Notes: generated by a model not told the origin, from the sequence alone. Positions 17,402 through 28,958 are shown, counted from the stretch's first letter. The stretch is 64,000 nucleotides of DNA from Halomonas sp. MCCC 1A13316 (GCF_014931605.1 NZ_CP053382.1:2604001-2668000), one strand, 5' to 3'. Program-made: numbers and translations.

Positions 17402-18094
17402 TCAGAAGCCGAGTTGATCGAGCAGATCGTCAACCTGGTCCTGGTTGGTTACGATATCGGCACCCGGCTTGATCTGGGGACCGTTGAGCAACCCCTCCTC
17501 CCGGCGACGGGCTTCAGTTTCCCACTGATCGTTGGCCTTGCGCTGCATGCTCTCGCGGGCCACTTCCTCGGGGACGTTGTCGATCAGCACCTGTACCAGT
17601 TGGTGCTCGATCTCACGGATCACATCCATCATCTTCTTGATCACCTGGCCGGTCAGGTCCTGGAAATCCTGGGCCATCATGATCTCGAGCAACTCTTTCT
17701 GCGTCGCCTGGGTCTTGTCGGGTACATCGGCCAGATAGGAGCGCGTCTCTTTGACCAGGTCGCGCGCCTCATCGAGCTCCTTGGGTTCGGCGAACCACTC
17801 GGCCCAGCGCTTGTCCAGCGACTCGGCGCCGTTGCTGATCGAATCCTGCAGCGGCTGAGCCCGGTCGATGGCGTTGAGGGCGCGCTCTGCGGCCTGCTCG
17901 GTCATGGTCGCCACGTAGCTCAATCGATCCCGCGCATCGGGAATCGCCTCGGCCGCCTTCTCGATCTCCTTGTCCAGACCCAGCTCGCGCATGCTCTCCC
18001 GCAGCATGCGGGTCAACTGTCCGATACGCTGGACAAGTTCCTCGCCGGCGGCGCCGGCCGCTTGAGCCTGGCCTGGCTGCTCGTTTGCGCTCAT
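17402..18094 (-). CDS. cheZ: chemotaxis protein phosphatase CheZ
   Basis: CheZ dephosphorylates CheY-P. The 230-residue, largely helical protein has the active-site stretch [17 protein letters not shown], with the catalytic Asp/Gln pair, and the C-terminal CheY-binding tail [12 protein letters not shown] that matches the enteric tail. I chose ATG 18094, preceded by AAGGAGA; the frame extends a further 13 codons without a better start. It follows cheY by 35 bases, the usual cheY-cheZ pairing. Confidence 0.96.
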   Translation of the reverse strand: MSANEQPGQAQAAGAAGEELVQRIGQLTRMLRESMRELGLDKEIEKAAEAIPDARDRLSYVATMTEQAAERALNAIDRAQPLQDSISNGAESLDKRWAEWFAEPKELDEARDLVKETRSYLADVPDKTQATQKELLEIMMAQDFQDLTGQVIKKMMDVIREIEHQLVQVLIDNVPEEVARESMQRKANDQWETEARRREEGLLNGPQIKPGADIVTNQDQVDDLLDQLGF

Positions 18095-18129
18095 GTTGTA
18101 ATCTCCTTCCGCAAGCGGGGCTGCCAGCG

Positions 18130-18519
18130 TCATTTGCCCAGCTTCTCGAAAATCTTGTTGAGCTTCTCTTCCAGCGTAGCGGCGGTGAACGGCTTCACTA
18201 CGTAGCCGCTGGCCCCGGCCTGGGCTGCTGCGATGATATTTTCCTTCTTTGCCTCGGCGGTCACCATCAATACCGGCAACTGCTTGAGCGCATCGTCGGC
18301 GCGGATCTGCTTGAGCATCTCCAGGCCGTCGAGGTTCGGCATGTTCCAGTCGGAAACCACGAACTCGAAGGAGCCGGAGCGCAGCTTGCTCAACGCTTCC
18401 TGGCCATCTTCGGCCTCCTCGACGTTGGTGTACCCCAGCTCCTTCAGCAGGCTCCGAACGATCCGGCGCATGGTCGGAAAGTCGTCGACCACCAGAAAGC
18501 TCATGTTCTTGTCAGCCAT
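18130..18519 (-). CDS. cheY: chemotaxis response regulator CheY
   Basis: CheY-P binds FliM at the motor switch and changes rotation. The 129-residue single receiver domain has all key residues: acidic pair in [12 protein letters not shown], phosphoacceptor Asp in [16 protein letters not shown], Thr in MVTAEA and Lys in [14 protein letters not shown]. It is close to the enteric protein in length and motif spacing. GAGGAATCACG precedes the ATG. It sits between an MCP gene and cheZ and would be phosphorylated by the CheA at 28961-31336. Confidence 0.97.
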   Translation of the reverse strand: MADKNMSFLVVDDFPTMRRIVRSLLKELGYTNVEEAEDGQEALSKLRSGSFEFVVSDWNMPNLDGLEMLKQIRADDALKQLPVLMVTAEAKKENIIAAAQAGASGYVVKPFTAATLEEKLNKIFEKLGK

Positions 18520-18595
18520 CGTGATTCCTCTTTATCTAACAAACATTGATCGTCGTCGGACGGCGACGAATGCCGTCGTGGGTATTGTTAAGCCG

Positions 18596-20374
18596 TCAAA
18601 ATTCTTCCCATTCAGCCTCAGCCATGGACTCGCGCCGGGCTTTGCGATGCGGCTTGGGATCGACCTCGGCCACTTCACGCGATGGAGAGCTAGCGGACGT
18701 GCTCGGTTTCACAGGGATAGGGTTATCGTTGTGCTTGACCCAGGCAACAGCGCCATCGGATGACTTGGTGATCGTCCTGTACTGATCGCCGGCCGCTGTG
18801 CCTGTACTGCCGGCATCACCTGACAGGCGAAATATCGCCACGGCTTGCTCGAGACGGCTGGCCTGCTCTTCGAGCGAGGCGGCGACCGCTGTTGCCTGCT
18901 GTACCAGCGAGGCATTCTGCTGGGTCACCTGGTCCATCTGCCCGACCGCTTGGCTGACCTGCTCGATACCGTCGCTCTGCTCCTGCGAGGCTGCGGCGAT
19001 CTCGTCCATGATGTCGGTGACGCGCCGTACCGCCTTGACCACATCATCCATGGTCTCGCCGGCTTGCTCGGCCAGCGTCGACCCCTCCTTCACTTGCGAC
19101 ACGGAACCATCGATCAATGCCTTGATCTCCTTGGCCGCCGTTGCACTGCGGCTGGCCAGGTTACGCACTTCACCGGCCACTACCGCGAAGCCACGCCCCT
19201 GCTCACCGGCTCGCGCCGCCTCCACCGAGGCGTTCAGCGCCAGGATATTAGTCTGGAAGGCGATCGAATCGATCACGCTGGTGATGTCGCTGATCTTTCG
19301 TGAGCTGGTCGAAATATCGCCCATGGTCTTGACCACGCGATCGACCACTTCGCCCCCGCGCACGGCCGTGGTGGAGGCGTCCAGCGCCAACCCGCTGGCC
19401 TGGCGCGCATTGTCGGCGTTCTGGCGGACCGTGGCGGTAATCTCCTCCATGCTCGAGGCCGTCTCCTCCAGCGAGGCCGCCTGCTGCTCGGTACGTGACG
19501 ACAGGTCGGCATTGCCACTGGCCATCTCGCGGGTGCCGGTATGAATCGAGCCACTACTGCCGCGGACCTGGCCGACGATGCGGGTCAGGCTCTGCTGCAT
19601 GTTACGCATGGCGTTGAACAGCTTGCCGATCTCGTTACGGCTACCTTCGGGAATCTTGCCGGTCAGGTCGGCCTTGGCGATGGTCTGTAGATGCTTGACC
19701 GCGGAGTTGAGCGGACGGATTACCGTGGCGCGCAGGCCGACATACACCAGCACCAGTACCAGCGCGGCCAGGACCAGGGCACCCAATTTGATGGCAGCGA
19801 ATCGGTCGGCTTGGGCACGGAAGTCGGCGGCCATCGCCTGTCCCGTGCTGAAACCATAGTGAACGAACTCGGTCATGTTGTCGGCGAGCACGACACTGGG
19901 CTCGATGAGCTCATCGCGCAGCTTGCTGAAGCCCGGCGTATTCAGTTGGTCCAGCGCCTCGTGCTGATCGCGAACGAGGCCGAGCACAGTGGTGAAATTC
20001 TGTTCGAGCTCCAGGGCCATTTCCAAGGAGTCATCGGATTTGGGCGCTGCGGAAAAATGGCTCAAACGCTCCTCGGCCCGGTCCATACGGTCCACGGCGA
20101 TATCGAGCTGCTGATTGGCATCGGCCATGCGCCCCAGCATGATTTGATTGGAAGCAATCTCGAGGCTGACGCGCGCTACGTTGAGCAGAGCGTCGGCGCG
20201 GTTGATCTCGTTGAGCTGTTGAGTATTGATACGCTCGAGGTCCGTCATGACACGCTCCGCCTGGCGCTCGGACAGGAACGAGAGCAGCGCCACCACGCCG
20301 ATCAGCACGGCGAAACTGACCAAGGCGGCAATCACCGAAACATTGATACTGATATTACGAATCAGTCGACTCAT
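18596..20374 (-). CDS. methyl-accepting chemotaxis protein, Tar/Tsr-like, with four-helix sensor
   Basis: A 592-residue MCP. A transmembrane helix lies near residues 10-32, a helical periplasmic domain of the 4HB/TarH type spans about 33-190, and a second helix ([18 protein letters not shown]) precedes HAMP and the signalling domain. The hairpin tip is [18 protein letters not shown] preceded by the invariant stretch from [37 protein letters not shown]. The C-terminus ends EWEEF, a CheR/CheB-docking pentapeptide like NWETF. ATG 20374 is chosen for the AAGGAG site and for fitting the first helix. It lies between cheB and cheY. The ligand is unknown. Confidence 0.93.
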   Translation of the reverse strand: MSRLIRNISINVSVIAALVSFAVLIGVVALLSFLSERQAERVMTDLERINTQQLNEINRADALLNVARVSLEIASNQIMLGRMADANQQLDIAVDRMDRAEERLSHFSAAPKSDDSLEMALELEQNFTTVLGLVRDQHEALDQLNTPGFSKLRDELIEPSVVLADNMTEFVHYGFSTGQAMAADFRAQADRFAAIKLGALVLAALVLVLVYVGLRATVIRPLNSAVKHLQTIAKADLTGKIPEGSRNEIGKLFNAMRNMQQSLTRIVGQVRGSSGSIHTGTREMASGNADLSSRTEQQAASLEETASSMEEITATVRQNADNARQASGLALDASTTAVRGGEVVDRVVKTMGDISTSSRKISDITSVIDSIAFQTNILALNASVEAARAGEQGRGFAVVAGEVRNLASRSATAAKEIKALIDGSVSQVKEGSTLAEQAGETMDDVVKAVRRVTDIMDEIAAASQEQSDGIEQVSQAVGQMDQVTQQNASLVQQATAVAASLEEQASRLEQAVAIFRLSGDAGSTGTAAGDQYRTITKSSDGAVAWVKHNDNPIPVKPSTSASSPSREVAEVDPKPHRKARRESMAEAEWEEF

Positions 20375-20431
20375 TACCAGGGTGCTCCTTGCGTAAGGTG
20401 ACACTATTCTTTTGTCTTGTTTTTTAATTCT

Positions 20432-21493
20432 TCAGACTCGCTGCGCACGTCCTGAAGCCGCCACCAGGGCCATCAGGCGCTCGGGTATATCGTCCAGGCT
20501 TGCCACTTCGGCGGCGCCTCCCAGTGCAATCGCCTCACGCGGCATGCCGAAGACCACGCAGCTTGCCTCGTCCTGAGCCAGCGTGGGCGAACCCGCCTGG
20601 CGCATTTCGAGCAACCCGGCGGCCCCATCCTTGCCCATTCCGGTGAGAATCACGCCGATGGCGTTGCGTCCGGCCTGGGTGGCAGCGGAATGAAACAGCA
20701 CATCCACCGAAGGACGGTGACGATTGACAGGCGGCCCGTCATCGAGCCTGGCCACGTAGTTCGCCCCGCTGCGTGCGAGCTTCAGATGCGCATCGCCGGG
20801 CGCGATGTAGGCATGGCCCGGCAAAACCCGCTCGCCATCGCTGGCTTCCTTCACCGTAATGTTGCACAGGCGGTTGAGCCGCTCGGCAAAGGAGCGGGTG
20901 AACCCGCCAGGCATGTGCTGGGTGATCAGGATGGCCGGGCTGTTGGCCGGCAGCGGCTCCAGCACGGCACGGATCGCTTCCGTCCCCCCCGTGGAGGCCC
21001 CGATGATGATCAGCTTCTCGCTCGATACCAGCGGTGCCTTGAGGGTTGCCCTGGGCGTCGCCTGAGCCTGACGCGCCTGGCGTGGGCGTGACTTGGCCGC
21101 GGCACGAATCTTCTCGGCAATGTCATTGGCATACTCGAGCATGCCATTACGGATACCCAATGAAGGCTTGGCGACGAAATCCAGCGCGCCCAACTCCAGC
21201 GCACGCAAAGTGATTTCCGAGCCGGCCTGGGTCAACGACGACACCATCAGCACCGGCATCGGCCGCAGGCGCATCAGCCGCTCGAGGAAATCGAGACCAT
21301 CCATACGCGGCATCTCGACGTCGAGTGTCAGGACGTCAGGGTTGTGTTGCTTGATCAGGTCGCGCGCCACCAATGGGTCTGGCGCCACGGCCACGACCTC
21401 CATGTCCGGCTGGGAGTTGATGATCTCGCTGAGCAGGTCACGAATCAGTGCCGAATCATCAACGCACAACACCTTGATCCTGTTAGATCCCAA
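20432..21493 (-). CDS. cheB: chemotaxis methylesterase CheB
   Basis: CheB removes methyl groups from (and deamidates) MCPs when phosphorylated. The 353-residue protein has an N-terminal receiver domain ([33 protein letters not shown]) and a C-terminal esterase domain with the Ser ([13 protein letters not shown]), His ([10 protein letters not shown]) and Asp ([13 protein letters not shown]). Translation begins at a TTG at 21493, with GGAG seven bases upstream; I see no better start because the receiver begins at once. It follows cheR, but a separate FliA promoter lies between them, so cheB-MCP-cheY-cheZ may form their own unit. Confidence 0.96.
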   Translation of the reverse strand: MGSNRIKVLCVDDSALIRDLLSEIINSQPDMEVVAVAPDPLVARDLIKQHNPDVLTLDVEMPRMDGLDFLERLMRLRPMPVLMVSSLTQAGSEITLRALELGALDFVAKPSLGIRNGMLEYANDIAEKIRAAAKSRPRQARQAQATPRATLKAPLVSSEKLIIIGASTGGTEAIRAVLEPLPANSPAILITQHMPGGFTRSFAERLNRLCNITVKEASDGERVLPGHAYIAPGDAHLKLARSGANYVARLDDGPPVNRHRPSVDVLFHSAATQAGRNAIGVILTGMGKDGAAGLLEMRQAGSPTLAQDEASCVVFGMPREAIALGGAAEVASLDDIPERLMALVAASGRAQRV

Positions 21494-21552
21494 GGCAGGT
21501 CTCCTGTCTCGTTAGGGAGTCTTTGCGCCCCAAGGCAACTACATATGTTTAA

Positions 21553-21579
21553 ACATCGGCTGGGTCGGCAAAAACTTTA
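21553..21579 (-). promoter_or_regulatory. FliA (sigma-28) promoter for cheB-MCP-cheYZ
   Basis: On the minus strand, TAAA, 15 bases, GCCGATGT. It lies in the 134-base gap between cheR and cheB, about 60 bases upstream of the TTG start. It has the GT after TAAA seen in the other FliA sites of this window. Confidence 0.78.
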
Positions 21580-21627
21580 GGGCTTCGTCCGGCAACTGGC
21601 TTCGTTCGTCGGCGCTTCGGAAGACGC

Positions 21628-22470
21628 CTAGGCCAAGGTGTATACCGTCTGCCCTCGCAGACGGAACACCTTGCTGATGTACGAGAAATTCTCCGAGTGG
21701 CCGGCGAATAACAGACCGTCGGGCTTGAGCAAGGGAGCAAAACGCTCGAGTATTCGCGCCTGGGTCTGCTTGTCGAAGTAGATCATCACGTTGCGACAGA
21801 AAATCGCATCGAAGGGACCCTTTAGCGGCCACTGTGGCGCCAGCAGGTTCATCGACAGGTATTCCACCATCGATGACACCTCGGGTCGCACCCTGGCAAG
21901 CCCTTCGTGCTGACCTCTTCCTTTATGGAAGAAGCGCTTGACCTGACTCTCTTCAATCTTGCGGACTTGTTCGACGGGATAGACCCCGGCACGGGCTCGT
22001 GTCAACGCCTCGGTGTCGATATCGGTGGCCACGACTCGAGCTTCCGAAGCCCGTGACCCCAGGGTTTCGAGCAGGGTCATGGCAATCGAGTATGGCTCTT
22101 CTCCGGTCGAAGCGGCGGCACTCCAAATTCGTACGGGTCCACTGGACTTGCGCACGTGCTCGGCCAGCAGCGGGAAGTGATGCATCTCACGGAAGAAGGC
22201 CGTGAGATTAGTCGTCAACGCATTGGTGAACGCCTCCCACTCCTTCGCATCGGGCTGGCGCGCCAGCTTCTCCAGGTAGTCACTGAAGCGAGTCAGGCCA
22301 TGATGCCGCAAGCGCTTGGCCAGACGGCTGTAGACCATTTCGCGCTTATGTTCAGCCAACACGATACCCGCGCGCTGATAGATCAGCTGGCGAATCCGGG
22401 AAAAATCATCGTCGGTTAGGATCAGGTCACGCTCGAGGTGACCCAGCCCGGACCATTGCCCCGGTTCCAT
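21628..22470 (-). CDS. cheR: chemotaxis protein methyltransferase CheR
   Basis: CheR transfers methyl groups from S-adenosylmethionine to glutamates of MCPs. The N-terminal helical domain (DFSRIRQLIYQRAGIVL, YSRLAKRLRHHGL) and the SAM-binding core (RIWSAAASTGEEPYSIAM, VVATDID, CRNVMIYFD, GLLFAGHSENF) are clear. I prefer ATG 22470 (280 residues), which gives an N-terminus like enteric CheR, though its ribosome site is weak. A GTG at 22506 would overlap the end of the upstream MCP by 16 bases and add 12 residues. The C-terminal pentapeptides of the MCPs here (EWETF, EWEEF) are its expected docking site. Confidence 0.95.
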   Translation of the reverse strand: MEPGQWSGLGHLERDLILTDDDFSRIRQLIYQRAGIVLAEHKREMVYSRLAKRLRHHGLTRFSDYLEKLARQPDAKEWEAFTNALTTNLTAFFREMHHFPLLAEHVRKSSGPVRIWSAAASTGEEPYSIAMTLLETLGSRASEARVVATDIDTEALTRARAGVYPVEQVRKIEESQVKRFFHKGRGQHEGLARVRPEVSSMVEYLSMNLLAPQWPLKGPFDAIFCRNVMIYFDKQTQARILERFAPLLKPDGLLFAGHSENFSYISKVFRLRGQTVYTLA

Positions 22471-22490
22471 CCCGGGGCTCTGTGCCTTGG

Positions 22491-24683
22491 TCAAAATGTT
22501 TCCCACTCTTCATCGGCTGTCGCCTTGCTTGTTTTAACATGAGCACGCTTCACGGGAAGCGGGTCATGCGACAAGGCGGGGGTTGCTGAGCGTGACCGCC
22601 CTGTGTTTTCCGAGGTCTGCTCCTGCTCTCTCACAGCGGCGACAGGGACCTGCTCGAGTCCGGTGCCACGCAGCCGGAAGACACGAATTGCCCTGTCGAG
22701 AAGCTCCGCCTGACGCTGCAGATCGCCTGCCGCCCGTGCGCTCTGTTGCACGCGCTCGGCATTCTGCTGGGTCACCTGGTCCATCTCGGTGATGGCCTGG
22801 TTGATCTGGCCGATGCCGCTGCTCTGCTCCTCGGACGCTGCCGTGATCTCGCCCATGATGTCATTGACCCGCTGCGAGGCCGTCACCACCTCGGCCATCG
22901 CGCTCTCGGCGCGCTGTACCTGGCTGGCGCCCTCATGGATCTCGCTGGCCGAGCCGTCGATCAACTGGCGGATCTCCTTGGCGGCATCCGCGCTGCGTCC
23001 GGCCAGGTTGCGCACCTCACCGGCTACCACGGCGAAGCCACGCCCCTGCTCACCCGCCCGCGCCGCCTCCACCGAGGCGTTCAACGCCAGGATGTTGGTC
23101 TGGAAGGCGATCGAGTCGATCACGTTGATGATGTCCTTCATCTTCTCGGCGCCGGCCGTGATGCGCTGCATGGTCTGCACCACGCCATGCATCAGCTCGC
23201 CGGTGTCGCGTACGCGCCCGGCATTGTCCAGGGCCAGACCGCTGGCTTGCCGCGCATTGTCGGTGTTCTGCTGCACCGTGGTAGTCATCTCCTCCATGCT
23301 GGAGGCGGTCTCCTGCAGCGAGGCGGCCTGCTGCTCGGTGCGCGCCGAGAGGTCCTCGTTGCTACTGGCGATGGAACGCGATGCCGGGGTCACGACGTCG
23401 ATGCCTTGTTGAACGCTGCGAGTGGTGCTGTAGAGGCTCTTGCGCATGGTATTCAGCGCACCGAGCAGCACACCGATTTCGTCGCGCGCACGATCGGGGG
23501 AGCGTACCGCCAAGTTGCCCGCAGCGATCTGCAGGGTGAAATCAACGGCGCGGCGCACCGGGCGAGTAATCGCCCGCAGGGTCCAGAACCCCAGCAGGAT
23601 CAGGAACAGGATGCCGATCGTCAGTGCCGCAATTTGGCCCGTGAGCATTACGGCTTGGCCGCGCTCGGCCTCTTCGGCCAGTTGGTTGGCATAGTCGAGC
23701 TTGCCCTCGACCAGTACGTTGATGCTCTGGCTGATGGCATCGACTTCCGGGCGCAGCACATCGTTATAGGCTTCATAGGCGGCAAAGCCGCTGCCGTCTA
23801 TCAGCGCTTGCAGCGTGGGTCGGATGCCGTTGTCGACGGCGACGCCAAGCTGGGCATCGAGAGCAGTGACTTCTTCGCGGGCGGTATCCTCGCCGTCGAG
23901 GAAGCTTACCCAGGAGGCATCGATTCGCTCGACGACACCTTCGGATTGATCGGCCAGCTCTTGAATCTGCTCCAGACGCAACGCCCTGGGGTTGCGTACC
24001 GGACGCTCCAGGTCGGTCGTCAACTGGCTCAGCAACTGGTCGATACGCTGAAGATCGGCGATATCCTGCACGCCGTTGCCGTTGATTTGGGCTACGCGGT
24101 CACCCGATACCTTGAGGCCGTGGAGTCCCACGCCCCCGCTGAGCAGCAACAGCAATACCGGCACCAGGGTCAGGGCGATCAGCTTGGCGCGGATGGTATG
24201 AAGGTTGATCCGCGAGAGCGCACCCAGCAGTCCGCGCCGCACCAATTGGCCCTGCCTTACGGCCAGTTTCTGTCGCCCTTCACGAAGCTGGGCATAGGCG
24301 CGAGCTGCCGCTTCGGCGACAGCCGCATCGGGACGCGTGCGTACTGAGGTGTAGCCCTGGCACTTGTCCTCCTCGAGAATCGGCGTGACCGTCGCCTGTA
24401 CCCAGTAGTGGTCACCATCCTTGCGCCGGTTCTTGATCACCCCTTGCCAGGAAGCGCCCTTCTTTATCGTCTTCCACAGATCGTCGAAGGCCTCCTGCGG
24501 CATGTCGGGATGACGAATCAGGTTATGCGGAGCACCGATGAGCTCCTCATGGGAATAACCACTGACTTCGACGAACGCCGAATTGGCGTAGGTGATCCGC
24601 CCCTCCAGATCCGTGCGAGTGATAAGCAGGTGCTCATCGCTCAACTTGAATTCCCGCTGTGTCACCGGCTGATTGTCGCGCAT
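22491..24683 (-). CDS. Aer-like PAS methyl-accepting chemotaxis protein (copy A)
   Basis: A 730-residue receptor. Residues about 10-125 form a PAS domain of the Aer type ([21 protein letters not shown], then NLIRHPDMP), which in Aer binds FAD and senses redox or energy state. A transmembrane helix ([20 protein letters not shown]), a helical periplasmic region, a second helix ([19 protein letters not shown]), HAMP and the signalling domain follow. The C-terminus ends EEWETF, a CheR-docking pentapeptide. Unlike enteric Aer it has a sizeable periplasmic domain, so it may sense both cytoplasmic and external cues. ATG 24683 has AGGA upstream. Its signalling domain is nearly identical to copy B just upstream. 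Confidence 0.92.
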   Translation of the reverse strand: MRDNQPVTQREFKLSDEHLLITRTDLEGRITYANSAFVEVSGYSHEELIGAPHNLIRHPDMPQEAFDDLWKTIKKGASWQGVIKNRRKDGDHYWVQATVTPILEEDKCQGYTSVRTRPDAAVAEAAARAYAQLREGRQKLAVRQGQLVRRGLLGALSRINLHTIRAKLIALTLVPVLLLLLSGGVGLHGLKVSGDRVAQINGNGVQDIADLQRIDQLLSQLTTDLERPVRNPRALRLEQIQELADQSEGVVERIDASWVSFLDGEDTAREEVTALDAQLGVAVDNGIRPTLQALIDGSGFAAYEAYNDVLRPEVDAISQSINVLVEGKLDYANQLAEEAERGQAVMLTGQIAALTIGILFLILLGFWTLRAITRPVRRAVDFTLQIAAGNLAVRSPDRARDEIGVLLGALNTMRKSLYSTTRSVQQGIDVVTPASRSIASSNEDLSARTEQQAASLQETASSMEEMTTTVQQNTDNARQASGLALDNAGRVRDTGELMHGVVQTMQRITAGAEKMKDIINVIDSIAFQTNILALNASVEAARAGEQGRGFAVVAGEVRNLAGRSADAAKEIRQLIDGSASEIHEGASQVQRAESAMAEVVTASQRVNDIMGEITAASEEQSSGIGQINQAITEMDQVTQQNAERVQQSARAAGDLQRQAELLDRAIRVFRLRGTGLEQVPVAAVREQEQTSENTGRSRSATPALSHDPLPVKRAHVKTSKATADEEWETF
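22715..23452. repeat. MCP signalling-domain block, copy A of a 738-bp near-identical pair
   Basis: This stretch aligns without gaps to 24952-25689 at a constant offset of 2237 bases. The encoded proteins differ at about six positions over some 246 residues by eye, and the DNA mostly at third codon positions. Sequence on either side diverges quickly. Confidence 0.9.
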
Positions 24684-24733
24684 AATTATTATTCCTGTGC
24701 CGCTCTGGGTGAGTCCATCGGTACGACTTGCCT

Positions 24734-26920
24734 TCAGAAAGTCTCCCACTCTTCTTCCACGACGTGCTTGCTCGCTTTGGCAGGAGCCCGCTTGGCGGGG
24801 CGCGGATCGTGCTGCAACCCAAGCGCCATGGTCACTGGCTCCCTGCCGGCAGGCTGGTGCCCTTGCCCCTTTGGCTGGCTGGACACGATTTCGGGGCCAG
24901 CCCCGCGCAGGCGGTAGACACGAATGGCCTGGGCCAGTTGCTCTGCCTGGTGCTGCAGATCGCCTGCCGCCCGCGCGCTCTGTTGTACGCGCTCGGCATT
25001 TTGCTGGGTCACCTGATCCATCTCGGTGATGGCCTGGTTGATCTGGCCGATGCCGCTGCTCTGTTCCTCGGACGCCGCCGTGATCTCGCTCATGATGTCA
25101 TTGACCCGCTGCGAGGCCGTCACCACCTCGGCCATCGCACTCTCGGCGCGCTGCACCTGGCTGGCCCCCTCGTGAATCTCGCTGGCCGAGCCGTCGATCA
25201 ACTGGCGAATCTCCTTGGCGGCATCCGCGCTGCGTCCGGCCAGGTTGCGCACCTCACCGGCCACCACGGCGAAGCCACGCCCCTGCTCACCCGCCCGCGC
25301 CGCTTCCACCGAGGCGTTCAGCGCCAGGATGTTGGTCTGGAAGGCGATCGAGTCGATCACGTTGATGATGTCCTTCATCTTCTCGGCGCCGGCCGTGATG
25401 CGCTGCATGGTCTGCACCACGCCATGCATCAACTCGCCGGTATCGCGCACGCGGCCAGCGTTGTCCAGCGCCAGGCCGCTGGCTTGCCGCGCATTGTCGG
25501 TATTCTGCTGCACCGTGGTGGTCATCTCCTCCATGCTGGAGGCGGTCTCTTGCAGCGAGGCGGCCTGCTGCTCGGTGCGCGCCGAGAGGTCCTCATTGCC
25601 ACGAGCGATGGAACGCGATGCCGGGGTCACGACGTCGATGCCCTGCTGCACACGCTCGGTAGTGCTGTAGAGACTCTTGCGCATGGTATCGAGCGAGCCG
25701 AGCAGCGCGCCGATCTCGTCGCGCGTCTGCTTCGGCGTCGCCACCGCCAGGTTGCCCGAGGCGATCTGCAAGGTGAAATCGGACGCGCGGCGTACCGGCC
25801 GGGTAATCGCCCGCATGATCCACAAACTTATGACCAGCAGCAGCACGAAGCCGAGCGCCATGAAACCCAGTTGTCCCATCAGCATCTGCTGTTGCCCCTG
25901 CTCGGCCTCTTCCGCCATGCCCAGCGCCGCCAGGCGCTGCTGCTCGATCAGTTGGTTCACCTGGGTGATCAGGGCATCCGCGCTTTCACGCAGCGACGCC
26001 GTCTGGTTGTTCAGCGCCATCATGGCATCGAAGGCTTCTTCTCCTCCCAACGCCTCGGCCATGGGGGCCAAGCCATCGGTCAGGAAGCTCGTCAAAGAAG
26101 CATCGAACTCGAGCGCCATCGGCGTACGGTTGACTTCGCGATCCAGGTAGTCGCCCCACAGCCCGGTAAGCTGCCCGGCGATACGGGAAAGTCCCTCGGC
26201 TCGCTGGTGCCGCTCGCCCAGGATATCCATGCGCTGCTCGGCGCTGAGCCCCTGCGGTCCCTCATTGACCAATTGGCCGAGCTGTTGCAGGCGTATGACG
26301 TCCTGCAAGCCGTCACGGTTCAGCTCCGCCAGACGCTGCCCCGATGCCTCCAGACCATAGAGCCCCACGCCGCCACTGATCGCGAGCAGCAACAGTGCCG
26401 AAAAGGTGAGCATGGAGAGGCGAGCGCGGATGGAGTGCAGGTTGATACGCGCCAGCCAGCCCAGTGGACCCCGGCGCACCAGTCTGCCTTTACGAATGGC
26501 GAGGCCGGAACGTCCGGCGCGAATCCTCGCATAGGCACGTTCAGCGGCTTCTGAAGTGCCAGCTTCGACGACTGTACGGACCGAGGTATAGCCGAGACAC
26601 TTGCCTTCCTCGACAATCGGCGTGACCGTAGCCCGCACCCAGTAGTGGTCGCCATTCTTGCGCCGATTCTTGACCAACCCCTGCCAGGATCCGCCTTTCT
26701 TGACCACATCCCACAGATCGGCAAAGGCCTCCACCGGCATGTCGGGGTGACGAATGATGTTATGGTTCGCCCCGATGAGTTCGTCATGCTCGAAGCCGCT
26801 GACCTCGACGAAGGCAGCGTTGGCATAGGTAATCCGGCCATCAAGGTCGGTACGGGTGATCAGAAGCTGCTGATCGCCCAGCTGGTATTCCCGTTGCGTG
26901 ACTGGCTGATTGTTGCGCAT
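24734..26920 (-). CDS. Aer-like PAS methyl-accepting chemotaxis protein (copy B)
   Basis: A 728-residue paralogue of copy A with the same architecture: Aer-type PAS ([27 protein letters not shown]), transmembrane helix, periplasmic helical region, second helix ([19 protein letters not shown]), HAMP, signalling domain and C-terminal EEWETF. The PAS domains are clearly similar, but the periplasmic regions (about 200-380) share little, so the two probably respond to different external signals. The signalling domain is almost identical to copy A, probably through gene conversion. ATG 26920 gives the same [11 protein letters not shown] start as copy A. No FliA site is visible directly upstream; it probably reads through from the cheAW or MCP promoters. 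Confidence 0.92.
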   Translation of the reverse strand: MRNNQPVTQREYQLGDQQLLITRTDLDGRITYANAAFVEVSGFEHDELIGANHNIIRHPDMPVEAFADLWDVVKKGGSWQGLVKNRRKNGDHYWVRATVTPIVEEGKCLGYTSVRTVVEAGTSEAAERAYARIRAGRSGLAIRKGRLVRRGPLGWLARINLHSIRARLSMLTFSALLLLAISGGVGLYGLEASGQRLAELNRDGLQDVIRLQQLGQLVNEGPQGLSAEQRMDILGERHQRAEGLSRIAGQLTGLWGDYLDREVNRTPMALEFDASLTSFLTDGLAPMAEALGGEEAFDAMMALNNQTASLRESADALITQVNQLIEQQRLAALGMAEEAEQGQQQMLMGQLGFMALGFVLLLVISLWIMRAITRPVRRASDFTLQIASGNLAVATPKQTRDEIGALLGSLDTMRKSLYSTTERVQQGIDVVTPASRSIARGNEDLSARTEQQAASLQETASSMEEMTTTVQQNTDNARQASGLALDNAGRVRDTGELMHGVVQTMQRITAGAEKMKDIINVIDSIAFQTNILALNASVEAARAGEQGRGFAVVAGEVRNLAGRSADAAKEIRQLIDGSASEIHEGASQVQRAESAMAEVVTASQRVNDIMSEITAASEEQSSGIGQINQAITEMDQVTQQNAERVQQSARAAGDLQHQAEQLAQAIRVYRLRGAGPEIVSSQPKGQGHQPAGREPVTMALGLQHDPRPAKRAPAKASKHVVEEEWETF
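24952..25689. repeat. MCP signalling-domain block, copy B of a 738-bp near-identical pair
   Basis: Partner of 22715-23452 in direct orientation, with no insertion or deletion between them. Its ends fall inside the coding sequences, near the start of the signalling helices and just before the variable C-terminal linker. Confidence 0.9.
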
Positions 26921-27009
26921 TTACAAGTTCCCCGTACCGGCTTTATTCGTCAGGGGTGGAGTACGGGCGTATGCTTCCCTGCCTCCACCTAACCAGGAGC
27001 TCTACCGCC

Positions 27010-28377
27010 TCAGAACGAGGCCCACTCTTCTTCTATTTTTTCGTTTCTCGACCCACTCGATGCGTCGTTGGCACCATTAGAGCGACCGGAAGGCAGCGGA
27101 TCGCGATGTACTGCTGACGGCAGGGCCTTCGCCGGCTCTGCTTGATGGCTCATGCGCTCCGTGCGCTGGCGTGCGCTAGAGGACTCCTCCGCCTGCCCAG
27201 CCAGCCGGAAGCGCAATACGGCCTCGCGCAGGCGAGCGGCCTCGGCCTCGAGCTGGGTCGCCGCCGTGGCGGCCTGTTGCACCAACGCCGCATTCTGCTG
27301 AGTCACTTGATCCATCTGGGTCACGGCCTGGTTGACCTGACCGATACCGTTGCTCTGCTCCAGCGAGGCCGAGGCGATCTCGTTCATTATGTCGCTTACC
27401 CGCTGAACAGCGGCCACGATCTCACCCATGGTCTGGCCGGCCTGGTCCACTCGGGCAGTACCGACATCCACCTTCTCGAGAGAAGCCTTGATCAGCACCC
27501 GGATCTCACCTGCCGCCGAGGCGCTGCGCCCCGCAAGGTTGCGTACTTCCTGAGCCACCACGGCGAAGCCACGGCCGTGCTCGCCGGCACGTGCCGCTTC
27601 GACCGAGGCGTTCAAGGCGAGGATATTGGTCTGGAACGCAATCGTGTCGATGACACCGATGATGTCGGACATCTTGTGCGAGCTTTCGCTGATGTCGTGC
27701 ATGGTCGAGACGACCTCACCGACCACCTCGCCCCCCTGGGCGGCGGTGCGCGATGCCTCGGCGGCCAGTTGGCTGGCCTGGCGCGCATTGTCGGCGTTCT
27801 GTTCCACCGTGGAAGCCAGTTCCTCCATGCTGGAAGCGGTCTCGGCCAACGAGGCGGCCTGCTGTTCGGTGCGGGACGACAGCTCGCCGTTGCCTTCGGC
27901 GATCTCCTGGGCCCCCAGGTAGATGCTCTCGCTGCTGCTGCGCACGGTGCCCACCGTGCCCGACAGTCCGTCCTGCATGTGCCTGAGCGAAGTGAAGAGA
28001 CGCCCAATTTCGTTGTTGCCGCGGTTTTCCACCGGCTGGGAGAGATTGCCCTGCGCCAAGCCCTCGAAGTACCCGACCAGACGGGCGAGTGGTCGCAGCA
28101 CGTTGACGCTGATGCCCCAGACCACGATGCCCATGACCACTGCCGAACCCGCCAGCATGGCAACGATCGCCAGGCGTATCAGATCGGCCGTAGCGGTAAA
28201 CGATGCCTGGTAGGCAGCGCCAGACTCCGCCGCATGCGGTGCCATGGCAGCGACGGCGGTACTACCTTGCTGCAGCGCATAGAGGCCCAAGGCACTCAGC
28301 GCGACAAGCATCGCGCAGAAGAACAGCAGTACCAGAAACCAGCTGGCCCGGACTGTCAGGTTGTCGAGATACTTCAC
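27010..28377 (-). CDS. methyl-accepting chemotaxis protein with minimal periplasmic loop
   Basis: A 455-residue MCP. Two transmembrane helices (about 12-34 and 66-88) are separated by only some 30 residues, so there is almost no external sensor domain; ordinary Tar/Tsr receptors have about 150. HAMP ([21 protein letters not shown]) and a complete signalling domain follow, ending in EEEWASF, a variant CheR-docking pentapeptide. It may sense membrane state, work through other receptors in mixed arrays, or be a receptor that lost its sensor domain. It lies directly downstream of cheW with its own FliA site at 28424-28450. Confidence 0.9.
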   Translation of the reverse strand: MKYLDNLTVRASWFLVLLFFCAMLVALSALGLYALQQGSTAVAAMAPHAAESGAAYQASFTATADLIRLAIVAMLAGSAVVMGIVVWGISVNVLRPLARLVGYFEGLAQGNLSQPVENRGNNEIGRLFTSLRHMQDGLSGTVGTVRSSSESIYLGAQEIAEGNGELSSRTEQQAASLAETASSMEELASTVEQNADNARQASQLAAEASRTAAQGGEVVGEVVSTMHDISESSHKMSDIIGVIDTIAFQTNILALNASVEAARAGEHGRGFAVVAQEVRNLAGRSASAAGEIRVLIKASLEKVDVGTARVDQAGQTMGEIVAAVQRVSDIMNEIASASLEQSNGIGQVNQAVTQMDQVTQQNAALVQQAATAATQLEAEAARLREAVLRFRLAGQAEESSSARQRTERMSHQAEPAKALPSAVHRDPLPSGRSNGANDASSGSRNEKIEEEWASF

Positions 28378-28423
28378 GTCATCCCCTCGTGAGCGGCGTG
28401 CGAAAACATCGTCTTAAATACGG

Positions 28424-28450
28424 ACATCGGCAAGCAGGCGGCGAACTTTA
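28424..28450 (-). promoter_or_regulatory. FliA (sigma-28) promoter for the minimal MCP
   Basis: On the minus strand TAAA, 15 bases, GCCGATGT, centred in the 86-base gap between cheW and the MCP. The start codon is about 45 bases downstream. Confidence 0.78.
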
Positions 28451-28463
28451 GTTCAGCCTTACT

Positions 28464-28958
28464 TCACTCAGCCACGCGTTCGACCAGTTCCATCTCGTCG
28501 CTGGTCAGCAGCTTGTCGATATCGACGATCACCAGCATGCGATCCTCGAGGCTACCCAGCCCGCTGAGGAAGTCCGACGAGAGGGTCACGCCGAATTCAG
28601 GTGCCGGCTTGATCTGGTCGGGCGAGAGCGTCATCACGTCGGACACGCCATCGACGACGATACCGACGACCCTGTCCTCGACGTTGACCACGATGACCAC
28701 GGTCTGGCCGCCGTACTCCACCTTGTCGAGGTGGAACTTGATGCGCAGGTCGACGATGGGCACGATGACCCCGCGCAGGTTGGTCACGCCCTTGATGAAG
28801 TCCGGCGCGTTGGCGATGCGCGTGACGTTCTCGTAGCCCCGAATTTCCTGCACCTTGAGGATGTCGACGGCATACTCTTCGTCACCCAGCGAGAACACCA
28901 GGAATTCACGGTTGTGGGCTTCGGCTGCGGCCAATGTTGCATCTTTCAATTGGTTCAT
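28464..28958 (-). CDS. cheW: chemotaxis coupling protein CheW
   Basis: CheW links MCPs to CheA in the receptor array. The 164-residue product is one CheW-like SH3 fold with [53 protein letters not shown], close to the enteric protein in sequence and length. GGAG precedes the ATG by eight bases, and the start lies 2 bases after the cheA stop, so the two are surely co-transcribed. Confidence 0.97.
   Translation of the reverse strand: MNQLKDATLAAAEAHNREFLVFSLGDEEYAVDILKVQEIRGYENVTRIANAPDFIKGVTNLRGVIVPIVDLRIKFHLDKVEYGGQTVVIVVNVEDRVVGIVVDGVSDVMTLSPDQIKPAPEFGVTLSSDFLSGLGSLEDRMLVIVDIDKLLTSDEMELVERVAE

Noticed and set aside
18558..18576. GACGGC/GCCGTC hairpin between the MCP and cheY as a terminator
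   Set aside because: Short stem, no T-run, and it lies upstream of cheY where read-through from cheB and the MCP is expected.
22746..24347. Long plus-strand open frames opposite the MCP genes, also at 24728-26554 and 27142-28392
   Set aside because: They mirror the repetitive MCP coding sequence and share its duplication; no start signals.
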